22,101 nucleotides of DNA from JBHPCZ01 sp042573625 (GTDB lineage Bacteria > Desulfobacterota > Desulfobacteria > Desulfobacterales > UBA11574): the NCBI GenBank assembly GCA_042573625.1, contig JBHPCZ010000052.1, positions 1 to 22,101 of the forward strand, read 5' to 3'. Below the pieces are notes generated by a model. It was not told the origin of the DNA. It did not search any database and saw only the letters and a list, made by a program, of their open reading frames with translations. Positions 9,029 to 15,942 of this stretch are shown in pieces (position 1 is the first letter of the stretch; every line of letters begins with the position of its first letter). The position numbers were made by a program, and so were the translations under genes.

Positions 9029-9389
9029 CCCGACAAAAATCCCTTCTATCATCAACAAAGACCAGACCTTTGAAGGTAAAATTTCATCAAGAGGAAAACT
9101 GATCATCCATGGAACCTTCAAAGGAAAAATTGTCGTCGATATCCTGGAAATTTACGAAGAAGGGATTGTTCACGCAGATATCAAAGCGACCGACATCACC
9201 ATCAGCGGAACATTTAAAGGAGAGAGCAGGGCTTCCAATGAATTAAATATTCGTTCGACCGGCAGCTATACCGGTAAAATTATTTGCAGAAATCTCGTGG
9301 TTGAGGCCGGGGGACTTTTAAATGCCGAAGTGACGTGTATTTCGGCTCTGGAGGGTGAGTCCGGGAAAAAGTTGTTAACAGCGCCGTGA
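9021..9389 (+). CDS. Bactofilin (polymer-forming cytoskeletal protein)
   Basis: Bactofilins form nucleotide-independent filaments on the inner face of the membrane and recruit cell-wall enzymes; CcmA of Helicobacter is the shape-determining example. The 122-residue protein shows the right-handed beta-helix pattern: short hydrophobic strands with regularly spaced glycines (FEGKISSRGKLIIHGTFKG, ISGTFKGESRA, STGSYTGKIICRNLVVEAGG). ATG 9021 overlaps the last eight bases of the M99 gene (ATGACTAA), with AGGAG at 9005-9009 upstream, so translation is probably coupled. A GTG at 9000 would add seven residues and is less likely. Pairing with a Csd4-like peptidase argues for a cell-shape role. Confidence 0.92.
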   Translation: MTNPTKIPSIINKDQTFEGKISSRGKLIIHGTFKGKIVVDILEIYEEGIVHADIKATDITISGTFKGESRASNELNIRSTGSYTGKIICRNLVVEAGGLLNAEVTCISALEGESGKKLLTAP

Positions 9390-9440
9390 CATCTCAATGT
9401 CGAATAATTAATAAATTCCTTAGTTATTGCAACTGTCTTC

Positions 9441-10238
9441 TTAGGCTTCCCATATAAATGATGCAAAGAGTGGAAAATGATCTGAAGGGTAAATACCCTT
9501 GATGGTGCCCTGTATGACCTTGCAGTTCTTTCTTATGATCCTGCCGCGATAAAGAATCCAATCAATGTGCTCCCCTTTTGTGTTGCCTGTAAAATTGTGA
9601 ATGGTCCCGGGAAAAGGCTCACTGAATGCATTTTGAAAAGGACGGCTTGTGCCGGTGCCTGATTCTTGATCCTGTCCAGTGAATACCATATGGCAGGGGC
9701 TGTCAGGCGCGGCATTAAAATCTCCAATCAGAACTGCAGGAAGGTCCGGCGGCAGATGTGAAAGCTGTTTGATAATCAGCCCGGCGCTTTCGATTTGAAC
9801 GGAAACGTCAAAATCGAAGTGGGTGTTTACACATATCAGCATACGGTCGTTATTTTTGAACACGCCGATGGTGCATTGTCTCGGCCAGATACTTTCCCTG
9901 TTGCGGCTGGGAATGTGAGGTGTCGGGCTTAAGAAGAAATTCTCATGATATGTACACTTCCAGGCTCTTTTATAGAAGATAACATTGCTTTGCCAAAAGT
10001 TCGGGGCAGGGGTTCGTTTTCCGATATAGTCGTAGCCGGATAGTATTTCATTTAGATAGTCGATTTGAAAATCGTTTGCTTCCTGGAAGCCGATAAAGTC
10101 GACGGGATATTTTTTTAACAGAGAAGCAATAATTGTTTTGCGGTGTTGCCAGCTGTTGGGGCCGTCATCTGCCAGTCCGAAGCGGAGATTGAGTGTTAAG
10201 ACGGTCAAAAGTTCGGCAGTATCATTCGTAGCGTTCAT
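9441..10238 (-). CDS. Endonuclease/exonuclease/phosphatase (EEP) family protein
   Basis: EEP enzymes are Mg-dependent phosphodiesterases or phosphatases acting on nucleic acids, phospholipids or phosphoproteins; the substrate here cannot be told. From ATG 10238 the protein is 265 residues. The catalytic set is present: Asn17 (TLNLRFG), Glu53 (FQEAN), His140 (VNTHFD), Asp173/Asn175 (GDFNAAPDS), Asp226 (HIDWILY) and Asp253-His254 (PSDHFP). No signal peptide is visible. The frame is open 19 codons upstream, but starting one base after the CYTH stop codon gives a coupled arrangement and a normal EEP N-terminus. It is convergent with the bactofilin gene. Confidence 0.85.
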   Translation of the reverse strand: MNATNDTAELLTVLTLNLRFGLADDGPNSWQHRKTIIASLLKKYPVDFIGFQEANDFQIDYLNEILSGYDYIGKRTPAPNFWQSNVIFYKRAWKCTYHENFFLSPTPHIPSRNRESIWPRQCTIGVFKNNDRMLICVNTHFDFDVSVQIESAGLIIKQLSHLPPDLPAVLIGDFNAAPDSPCHMVFTGQDQESGTGTSRPFQNAFSEPFPGTIHNFTGNTKGEHIDWILYRGRIIRKNCKVIQGTIKGIYPSDHFPLFASFIWEA

Positions 10239-10239
10239 T

Positions 10240-10851
10240 TTATTCACGGCCTGCTTCAAAAAGGTGAACATATTTACTGAAGTCAAAACGGACATTTTTA
10301 AAGTTGCTGAAAGTGACGTCTGAAAACGGCAGGTCCATTTTTTCTTTTAAAATATCAAATATCGCAAGGTAATTGAAGAGGATTCTTTTTTCCCATTTCT
10401 GGCCGATGGCAGATGCATAATTCTTGATATCCGCTTTTTCTCCTTCGATCTCCAAAAAGTCTCCAAAAGGCATGGTGTCAATGCAGAAGTGCGTATCGTT
10501 GAGTATAAAGATTTCCCGCCATTTTTCGTAGGTTTGTTCTTTATGGAAGCCGAGGGATTCAAGGATTCGACTCATAGTGGAAAAATCGCTGACTTCGACT
10601 TCCAGTTCCTTGAAAATTTTGAATTGACTGTCCTGGATTGAAGGTTCGGATTTGAAGGTCAGTGTTGTTTTTGTGTCCCAGCGGAGCCGCAAGAGAGATT
10701 TCTTTTGAAGTAGAGTTTTATCATCATCTTCAAATCGTAAGTTGGTTTCAAAGACGCGCCCTGTGGTTTCAGCGCCTATATCCAACAAACGGTCCCGAAT
10801 GGGTTTGCGATCTAAAAGATGAAATTTGACTTCGATTTCAAGTGGTTCCAA
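10240..10851 (-). CDS. CYTH-domain protein (class IV adenylate cyclase / triphosphatase family)
   Basis: CYTH proteins are tunnel-fold enzymes that use a divalent metal to act on triphosphates, including thiamine triphosphate, inorganic triphosphate and, in CyaB enzymes, ATP. The 203-residue product carries the signature ExExK at the very N-terminus (Glu5, Glu7, Lys9) and alternating charged strands such as LLRLRWD, TLTFKSE and ELEVEVSDF. The length and C-terminal LEIEGEK element resemble the CyaB-like branch. The only usable start is TTG 10851; no ATG or GTG lies in frame upstream. It is paired with the downstream EEP gene, one base apart. Whether it makes cAMP is unknown. Confidence 0.8.
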   Translation of the reverse strand: MEPLEIEVKFHLLDRKPIRDRLLDIGAETTGRVFETNLRFEDDDKTLLQKKSLLRLRWDTKTTLTFKSEPSIQDSQFKIFKELEVEVSDFSTMSRILESLGFHKEQTYEKWREIFILNDTHFCIDTMPFGDFLEIEGEKADIKNYASAIGQKWEKRILFNYLAIFDILKEKMDLPFSDVTFSNFKNVRFDFSKYVHLFEAGRE

Positions 10852-10985
10852 TGGATTGCGCCTTGGCTGTTGATATGATAATAAAGTGAGACCTTTTAAA
10901 ACACCCCCTTTGGCTCAATTTCTGCGCCTGCACTGTGGAATGCCAGCCCATTTCTCTGGGGGGGGTAAAATTTTCGCGTTGACTC

Positions 10986-11055
10986 GGGGCGTCCATGCCC
11001 CTCGCCCTTACGGGTTCGCCTTCGGCGAATCCAATTCCGCCGCCCTGCGGAATTG
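10986..11055 (+). repeat. Cluster of three tandem hairpins in an intergenic repeat
   Basis: The 570-base gap between the CYTH gene and rplM has no convincing gene. It contains three consecutive perfect or near-perfect hairpins: GGGGC/GCCCC at 10986-11001; GGTTCGCC (11013-11020) with GGCGAATCC (11024-11032), which is imperfect by one bulge; and CAATTCCGC (11032-11040) with GCGGAATTG (11047-11055). They lead directly into the 43-base sequence repeated at 15382-15424. The block reads as an interspersed palindromic element, not a terminator, because no T-tract follows. A G8 run lies just upstream at about 10960. Confidence 0.6.
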
Positions 11056-11068
11056 TCCTTGAACCCCG

Positions 11069-11111
11069 GTTAAATGTTAAATGCGGATTTAACTGGGCAG
11101 GCAAAATTGAA
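11069..11111 (+). repeat. 43-bp inverted repeat, copy 1
   Basis: This stretch, from GTTAAATGTTAAATGCGG to GGCAAAATTGAA, is present as an exact reverse complement at 15382-15424. Similarity continues imperfectly on the hairpin side (CCTTGAACCCC here, CCTTGGGCCCC there), so both are ends of the same repeat family. The two copies flank 4.3 kb that contains rplM and rpsI. Confidence 0.85.
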
Positions 11112-11360
11112 TATTTTTCAAAGGTCTCAGCGCCTTTGAATTATAAATGAATTTTATGGGATATCAATCGAAGTGTCAATTACATACATATATTGCATTG
11201 AGGATCATCTCCAAAAGAGTTGATGATTTTGAAAGGATTCAAGGCGTACCACAATATAGCAAGCTTGAATCCATGCCCGATGCAGGCAAGCCTTGACCCC
11301 TTTGGTTCAACTAAATGGGAATTATTATCATTTTGTTGAAATATAATGGATAATTTTTTC

Positions 11361-11389
11361 TTGACACAGGAGTAAATATTATTTACAAG
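11361..11389 (+). promoter_or_regulatory. Likely sigma-70-type promoter for rplM-rpsI
   Basis: A consensus -35 TTGACA (11361-11366) is followed after 17 bases by TACAAG (11384-11389), a weak -10. Transcription would start near 11396, giving a leader of about 25 bases before GTG 11422 that includes AGGAG at 11409-11413. No L13-type leader structure stands out. Confidence 0.5.
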
Positions 11390-11421
11390 ATCAAATTCCC
11401 TAAATACAGGAGTGAAAATCG

Positions 11422-11859
11422 GTGAAAAAATACACATACAGTGCAAAAAAGTCTGACAATAAAGCAAAATGGTGGATTGTGGATGCGGAAGGAGCAGTGC
11501 TTGGAAGGCTGGCGTCTTTAGTGGCTACCCGTCTGAGAGGTAAGCACAATCCATTTTTTACGCCCCATGTGGATACCGGTGACTGGGTGATTGTTATAAA
11601 CGCGGATAAGGTTGTTCTTACAGGTAAAAAGTGGAAGCAGAAAACCTATTATCGGCACAGCGGTTACATAGGGGGGCTCAAGGAAATTACTGCTGAAAAA
11701 CTTTTTGAAAAAAGGCCTGAAGACCTTGTTCAGTTTGCCGTAAAGGGCATGCTGCCCAAAAACAAGCTCGGATCGAAGATTTTCAATAAGCTGAAGGTTT
11801 ATACCGGGGATAAACATCCCCACGAGGCCCAGATGCCTGAGGTATTGGAACTAAAATAA
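11422..11859 (+). CDS. rplM: 50S ribosomal protein L13
   Basis: L13 is an early-assembly protein of the large ribosomal subunit that contacts 23S rRNA. The 145-residue product shows the family's WWIVDAEGAVLGRLAS N-terminus, the DWVIVINADKVVLTGKK strand, YYRHSGYIGGLK and the AVKGMLPKNKLG motif. The start is GTG 11422, with AGGAG nine bases upstream. rpsI follows after 40 bases, the near-universal bacterial order. The protein is of normal length and undamaged. Confidence 0.98.
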   Translation: MKKYTYSAKKSDNKAKWWIVDAEGAVLGRLASLVATRLRGKHNPFFTPHVDTGDWVIVINADKVVLTGKKWKQKTYYRHSGYIGGLKEITAEKLFEKRPEDLVQFAVKGMLPKNKLGSKIFNKLKVYTGDKHPHEAQMPEVLELK

Positions 11860-11899
11860 GTAGAAAGTTTAAAAGGTTCTTTAAGTAACGGGGAGTTTC

Positions 11900-12295
11900 A
11901 TGGACAAAGAAAACGTATATTACGCGACGGGGAAGCGAAAAAGTGCAATTGCCAGAACCTGGTTGAAGCCCGGAAACGGTGAAATAAGCATTAACAACCG
12001 GACCCTCGATGATTATTTCAAAGTTGAAACAGCCAAGGCAGTCATGTTGCAACCGCTTAATTTGACGAATACCCTTGGATCGTATGATGTTAAGGTTAGA
12101 GTTTCAGGCGGCGGTTTTTTGGGTCAGGCCGGCGCAATTCGGCACGGCATTACCCGGGCGCTGATGCAGGCAGACCCTGATTTAAGATCGCCGCTGAAAA
12201 GAGCCGGTTTTGTTACGCGAGACGCCAGGGTCAAAGAGAGAAAGAAATACGGTCAGAAGGGAGCTCGGGCTCGATTCCAGTTCTCAAAGCGTTAG
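11900..12295 (+). CDS. rpsI: 30S ribosomal protein S9
   Basis: S9 sits in the small-subunit head with its C-terminal tail reaching the P-site tRNA. The 131-residue product has the TGKRKSAIARTWLKPGNG N-terminus, the SGGGFLGQAGAIRHGI core, RRAGF-like KRAGFVTRDARVKERKKYG, and the expected basic end GARARFQFSKR. GGGGAG lies just before ATG 11900. It is cotranscribed with rplM and followed by a strong terminator. Confidence 0.98.
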   Translation: MDKENVYYATGKRKSAIARTWLKPGNGEISINNRTLDDYFKVETAKAVMLQPLNLTNTLGSYDVKVRVSGGGFLGQAGAIRHGITRALMQADPDLRSPLKRAGFVTRDARVKERKKYGQKGARARFQFSKR

Positions 12296-12358
12296 AACCG
12301 ATTCCTTTTTTCATTTCTAACAAGATCTGTTGAAATTAAGCACCGATATTTACTTTTC

Positions 12359-12408
12359 AGCCACAAAGTAGAATTGTTGATGATTCTCTTTGTGGCTTTT
12401 TGTTTTTG
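12359..12408 (+). terminator. Intrinsic terminator of the rplM-rpsI operon
   Basis: AGCCACAAAG (12359-12368) pairs perfectly with CTTTGTGGCT (12388-12397). An inner AGAAT/ATTCT pair extends the stem past a one-base bulge. The second arm runs into TTTTGTTTTTG on the plus strand. This is a standard Rho-independent terminator, 64 bases after the rpsI stop, serving mainly the plus strand. Confidence 0.9.
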
Positions 12409-12473
12409 TGTTGAACGTTGAAAACAAAAGATGGCCTATCGATATACAAACCATCCAAATTTAGGTTAAGAGA

Positions 12474-13250
12474 TTAACGCTTTTTCCACCTTGGTTCCCG
12501 TTTTTCCAGAAAGGCTTTCATCCCCTCTTGCGCATCTTCATCAAGACAGTTCATCGCTATTGCGTTTACCGCAGAGTTATAGGCTGATATTTCGTCCAGG
12601 TCCACCTGGTTATAAAATGCCCGCTTTCCGAAAGCCAGTGTAAACCGGCTGTGCCGAGCCAGTTCCAAGGCCCAATCTCTGGTTTCTTTGGCAAGCTCGT
12701 CCGGTTCAACGACCCGGTTAACAAGTCCGAAGCGTTGGGCTTCTTCGGCTGAAACAAATCGACCGGATAGGAGCATTTCCATGGACCGGCGCCTTCCGAT
12801 AACTCGGACCAAAGGAACCGCGGGGGTGGTGCAGAAAAGACCGATTTTTACGCCCGGAGTGGCAAATTGAGTGCCGGTTTCCGCAATGGCAAGGTCGCAT
12901 GCGGCAACAAGCTGTAAACCTGCTGCTGTGGCAATACCGTGGACCTGGGCGATAACGGGCTGGGGCAGCTCGTGAAGGGTTTGCATTAACCGGGAGCAGA
13001 CCGAAAAGATTTTCTGGAAATGATGAAAATCCAGATCAGTGCCTGTCATTTCATTCAGATCGTGTCCTGCACAGAAAATCGGGCCCTCGCCACGGATCAC
13101 CACTACATGGATGTCCTTGTCTTGCCCAGCGGTGTTGAGTTTTTGCTGCATATCACCCATCAGTTCCAGAGAGAGGGCATTTCGCTTTTCCGGGCGGTTT
13201 AACGTCAACCATCCGATGGGTCCATCCTTTTCAAACAGTACCGGTTCCAT
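12474..13250 (-). CDS. Crotonase-fold protein, ECHDC3-like enoyl-CoA hydratase/isomerase family
   Basis: The 258-residue protein has the crotonase fold: the oxyanion-hole segments FCAGHDL (59-65) and GIATAAGLQL (105-114) are intact, as is the CoA-binding N-terminal RPEKRNALS. However, the two glutamates used by classical enoyl-CoA hydratases are replaced: Gln113 stands in GLQLVAACD and Gly133 in FATPGVKIGLF. This pattern matches the ECHDC3 branch known from mitochondria and bacteria, whose reaction is unclear, so a plain hydratase label would mislead. AAGGAGG precedes ATG 13250. The gene faces the rpsI terminator and has no fatty-acid genes next to it. Confidence 0.88.
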   Translation of the reverse strand: MEPVLFEKDGPIGWLTLNRPEKRNALSLELMGDMQQKLNTAGQDKDIHVVVIRGEGPIFCAGHDLNEMTGTDLDFHHFQKIFSVCSRLMQTLHELPQPVIAQVHGIATAAGLQLVAACDLAIAETGTQFATPGVKIGLFCTTPAVPLVRVIGRRRSMEMLLSGRFVSAEEAQRFGLVNRVVEPDELAKETRDWALELARHSRFTLAFGKRAFYNQVDLDEISAYNSAVNAIAMNCLDEDAQEGMKAFLEKREPRWKKR

Positions 13251-13296
13251 TCTTTAGCCTCCTTGTAACTGGAATTTTAACGCGTATTTGCAAGGG

Positions 13297-13361
13297 TGTT
13301 TTTTTCGGTCCTTTGATTCTTGCCATCTGGACACCCTCCTTTAGTTAGCTTTTGGTGTCCA
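13297..13361 (-). pseudogene. Possible remnant of an IS3-family transposase orfA start
   Basis: On the minus strand AAAGGAGGG precedes ATG 13326, which begins MARIKGPKKT. That is a start I recall for a group of IS3-type orfA proteins. After ten codons the similarity stops, and the frame ends inside the crotonase gene. Just upstream is an inverted pair TGGACACC (13328-13335) / GGTGTCCA (13354-13361), as in the leader or end region of such elements. No right end or second orf is visible. The identification rests on ten residues and is weak. The remaining gap to 13542 holds nothing else I can support. Confidence 0.35.
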
Positions 13362-13542
13362 CTTTCTTTGGGTAACTTCTGTCCCGAGTTAATTTGCCTT
13401 GTTAGGCTCATGTATTTCCTTTTCGCAAGTTGCTGCGGCATGCGAATGCAATATGCGATTACAACTGAGCGGCAATGCCTGAATGTTACAATGTGCAGGC
13501 TGACCCTTTCTCACGCCCGGGGCTGACACCAGACGCCCGCGA

Positions 13543-14253
13543 CTATCGTCTTTTTCGGGGCCGTCTGCGGCTTCCCTTCGACTTGTTCTTGAGCGGCAGG
13601 CGCGGCTCACCGCCGCCGCGGGGCAGGATAATCTTGTCCTCCGAAGCGACCCATACAAAACGTGACTGCGATTTACTCCCCTTGTAGGCGGAAACCCGGA
13701 AACGGCGCACATGGAAGCTGCAACTCATCAAGAGCTGCTCGAATTTCTTGCTCGGCTCAGCTGACCACACCGCCAGACACCCCTGTTTGCGCAGCGCGCG
13801 GCGACAGGCCCGAATTCCTTCACGACCGTACAGCCGGCGGTTCCCTGAATCTGTCATCGCGACGGGACCATTATCGATATCCAGCAGGATCGCATCGAAT
13901 CTGCTCTTGGAACGTGAGATAAGCTCGACGATATCGCCCGTCTTGACTTCAACTCGTTCGTCCCCCAGCGGCTGGCCGTTGAGTTCCCCGAGGAACTCAC
14001 GATTCCATTCGACGACAGCACCCAGCAGTTCACCCACCACCACTTGGGCGTGGGGGCTGAGCATATCGAGAGCCTGGCGCAAGGTATAGCCCATACCCAA
14101 GCCGCCGATGAGTATGCGGGTCGCCTTGCGACCAGTCAGATGCGCACAACCCAGCCTCGCCAGATCCAGTTCCGACTCATGTTGGCGACTGTTCATCAAA
14201 TCCTGGCCATTGATCTTGATCGAGAAATCACGGCCATGCTGATAAAGCACCAT
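13543..14253 (-). CDS. Spermidine-synthase-like SAM-fold protein (copy A)
   Basis: The 236-residue product has a Rossmann SAM-type fold: the glycine motif LIGGLGMGYTLRQA (48-61), the acidic strand end VVVGELLGAVVEW, ERVEVKTGD, and DAILLDIDNGP (120-130) in the place of the aminopropyltransferase DSTDP loop. Polyamine synthase activity is not assured; such stand-alone homologs are often of unknown function. The C-terminal 30 residues are strongly basic (KNKSKGSRRRPRKRR). The conserved-looking frame continues upstream of ATG 14253 for about 20 codons (ending ...TPDGSE) with no ATG, GTG or TTG before a stop, so the true start is either 14253 or a lost or unusual codon. It is paired with copy B in a GC-rich segment. 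Confidence 0.75.
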   Translation of the reverse strand: MVLYQHGRDFSIKINGQDLMNSRQHESELDLARLGCAHLTGRKATRILIGGLGMGYTLRQALDMLSPHAQVVVGELLGAVVEWNREFLGELNGQPLGDERVEVKTGDIVELISRSKSRFDAILLDIDNGPVAMTDSGNRRLYGREGIRACRRALRKQGCLAVWSAEPSKKFEQLLMSCSFHVRRFRVSAYKGSKSQSRFVWVASEDKIILPRGGGEPRLPLKNKSKGSRRRPRKRR

Positions 14254-14313
14254 CTCGCTTCCGTCCGGGGTCCGGGCTGTCGCTATTCTTACTCTCGGTT
14301 TTATGGTGGCATC

Positions 14314-14508
14314 CTATTGGTGACAAGTGGCAGAGATATCGGAGTCATGTTCCGGTTGTTGGCAGCCGTAGCCTGTGCGCACTCTTTTCGGGTTGATTGC
14401 TGCAACAGTGTACTGTTTCTCGGGCGGTTCCACAACCGCAACTTCATCGGGAACGAAACCGAGCCCCGGCTTCTGCAGGATATCCGAGATGCCCATCAAA
14501 TTAGGCAT
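14314..14508 (-). CDS. Small hypothetical protein between the spermidine-synthase-like genes
   Basis: The 347 bases between copies A and B contain one minus-strand frame of 64 residues beginning MPNLMGISDILQKPG. It has protein-like composition but no recognised domain, signal or membrane segment, and only a purine-rich AAGAAGAAAC upstream of ATG 14508. It could be a small cotranscribed gene, or a gene remnant. A longer plus-strand frame across the same region (14044-14562) has a composition typical of an antisense shadow of GC-rich coding sequence. Confidence 0.28.
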   Translation of the reverse strand: MPNLMGISDILQKPGLGFVPDEVAVVEPPEKQYTVAAINPKRVRTGYGCQQPEHDSDISATCHQ

Positions 14509-14600
14509 AAGTTTCTTCTTGTAACTGCCACGAACGTTATAATTTTACGGGCGTCTCGATAGTTCTTCACCGCTGTCTCCATCATTTCGCAATCAACCGT

Positions 14601-15317
14601 TTAGCCGCAACGCGCCACGTATACGCCATTGGCGGCCACATCCTGCAGCAGGGGATTGTCAAATTGAACAATCTGACCTTCGGCACTGGCAAAAACAGTG
14701 GACAAAAGTTTAAGAAACGCATCTTCCGGCGGATCGTTTGACCAGAGGGCGAAGATGCCATGGGGCTTTAAAAACGATTTCAGCCGGTGCATGCCGCCCT
14801 CTGAATACAGGTCCCCGTGACTGCTGTGCAGCCAGAATTCCGGGGTGTGATCGATATCCAACAAAATGGCATCAAACCGGGTGCCGTTCACGTCCGGGTC
14901 AAAGCCATCACCGCGGACCAAGGCAAAAAAGTCGGCATGGCGGTAAACACAGCGGCCATCAAGGGTGAGTGCTTTCCCGTTGGGCACCAGACCACGACGG
15001 TGCCATTCGATAACCGGTGCCAGGGCTTCGACGACGACCAAACGCTTCAGCTGTTTGAATTTTAAAGCGGCGGCCGCCGTATAGCCCAACCCGAGGCCGC
15101 CGACCACGACGTCCCACCCCGTCCCGTCCAACTCACCCAGGCCGATATTCGCAAGGGCCACTTCGGAGTCATGGAACAGGCTCGACATGAGATATTCCTC
15201 GCCGAGCTTGACCTCGTAAACTTCGCGGCCATTGAGGGCCAGCATGGTCCGGCGCTGAAGGACCAGTTCGCCCATGTGGGTTTTCTGGTAATCGAGTTCT
15301 TCGAAACTTGGCTTCAT
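14601..15317 (-). CDS. Spermidine-synthase-like SAM-fold protein (copy B)
   Basis: From ATG 15317 the product is 238 residues. The layout parallels copy A: MGELVLQRR, an HDSEVALANIGL helix, the glycine motif VVGGLGLGYTAAA (about 71-83), VVVEALAPVIEWHRRG, and DAILLDIDHTPEFWL. TTG 15329 would add four residues and is less likely. Copies A and B are divergent paralogs (for example GLGMGYT versus GLGLGYT, and DIDNGP versus DIDHTP), so this is an old duplication, not a recent one. Function is unknown beyond SAM or decarboxy-SAM binding by fold. The upstream boundary is the 43-bp repeat at 15382. Confidence 0.75.
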   Translation of the reverse strand: MKPSFEELDYQKTHMGELVLQRRTMLALNGREVYEVKLGEEYLMSSLFHDSEVALANIGLGELDGTGWDVVVGGLGLGYTAAAALKFKQLKRLVVVEALAPVIEWHRRGLVPNGKALTLDGRCVYRHADFFALVRGDGFDPDVNGTRFDAILLDIDHTPEFWLHSSHGDLYSEGGMHRLKSFLKPHGIFALWSNDPPEDAFLKLLSTVFASAEGQIVQFDNPLLQDVAANGVYVARCG

Positions 15318-15381
15318 GTGACACCGCAACTCATTTTTTTTGGCGGGTTATTTTGGAATCTGATGAGCCGGTTTCAAGATG

Positions 15382-15424
15382 TTCAATTTTGCCTGCCCAG
15401 TTAAATCCGCATTTAACATTTAAC
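15382..15424 (-). repeat. 43-bp inverted repeat, copy 2
   Basis: This is an exact reverse complement of 11069-11111. The hairpin cluster that accompanies copy 1 is missing here: similarity fades within about 12 bases past 15424, where a solute-binding-protein gene fragment takes over. The copy is therefore truncated, or marks the point where the element joined other DNA. Confidence 0.85.
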
Positions 15425-15599
15425 GGGGCCCAAGGTCAAGAAAGGCAATTTTTGTTCCATTTCCAATTTGATACGGAGACGCATCGACGTCAGAAAAAGA
15501 TAGCCTCAGCTTTATCTCTGAGGCATAAGAAAACGATGACGCCAAAAAACACAAAAGAAATAATAAACTCAATGTTAATCTTAACATTTTATTCATCAT
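15420..15599 (-). pseudogene. 5' fragment of a periplasmic solute-binding protein gene
   Basis: The minus-strand frame from ATG 15599 encodes a textbook signal peptide (MLRLTLSLLFLLCFLASSFSYA) followed by EIKLRLSFSDVDASPY and QIGNGTKIA. That resembles the first strand of family-3 extracellular solute-binding proteins (amino-acid-binding type), whose usual length is about 240-270 residues. After GTKIA (about 15444) the frame enters repeat-derived sequence and stops at 15420. Only about 50 residues remain, so this is a broken gene cut by the repeat. No ribosome site is evident. The family assignment is moderate because little sequence survives. Confidence 0.5.
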
Positions 15600-15942
15600 G
15601 AAACAGTATTTGTTAAAGTTTAAAGAAGACAATTTATTGATTGTTTTGAATAAAGATGATTGTATACTTGATAATCATCCATCAGTGGCCACCGCACGGC
15701 CATATACAACAAATAGGTGATGAGTGTCACGACATCGATGTCCTGGCACTTTTGGGTCATCGATGTCGTGACACTCATTAGTTGCCAACTGATATACCCA
15801 CAGCAACGATTGATATGATCAGTGAAATAATGAAGTGTTTAAGGCGTAGATCGGAATGTGGTGTTTGTATCACGTTAATTCCTTACGCAGCACAATAAAG
15901 TAAAAAACCGAGTATCGAGCATTAAGTTAAAGAAATTCTATT
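15600..15942. other. Gene-free stretch at the distal end of the cassette array
   Basis: I see no credible coding frame here on either strand. The stretch is AT-rich apart from the perfect 21-bp inverted repeat at 15720-15778. It lies between the last recognisable attC (ending at 15943) and the truncated solute-binding-protein gene, so it could be a non-coding cassette remnant or the flank of the integron. Confidence 0.5.
15720..15778. repeat. Perfect 21-bp inverted repeat with 17-base loop
   Basis: The left arm (15720-15740, ATGAGTGTCACG to ATCGATG) is the exact reverse complement of the right arm (15758-15778). Because CATCGATG inside each arm is itself palindromic, the two halves are also imperfect direct repeats (GACATCGATGTCCTGGCACT versus GTCATCGATGTCGTGACACT). 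No T-tract follows on the plus side. It lacks the one-base asymmetry of the attC sites, so it is more likely a protein-binding site, terminator-like hairpin or element end. Confidence 0.75.

Noticed and set aside
10838..11104. Minus-strand 88-residue frame in the hairpin repeat
   Set aside because: It consists of the repeat's hairpins and has no domain; the same short peptide appears at the other repeat copy only because the DNA is repeated.
13389..13403. GTTAGGC motif resembling an attC R' box
   Set aside because: No complementary AAC box or hairpin arms could be found on either side.
14044..14562. Plus-strand 172-residue reading frame across the spermidine-synthase-like region
   Set aside because: It overlaps copy A antisense, has shadow-like composition and no recognisable domain or ribosome site.
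15703..15787. 21-bp palindrome considered as another attC
   Set aside because: The arms are perfectly symmetric without the extra base, and the outer AAC/GTT motifs are wrongly spaced.
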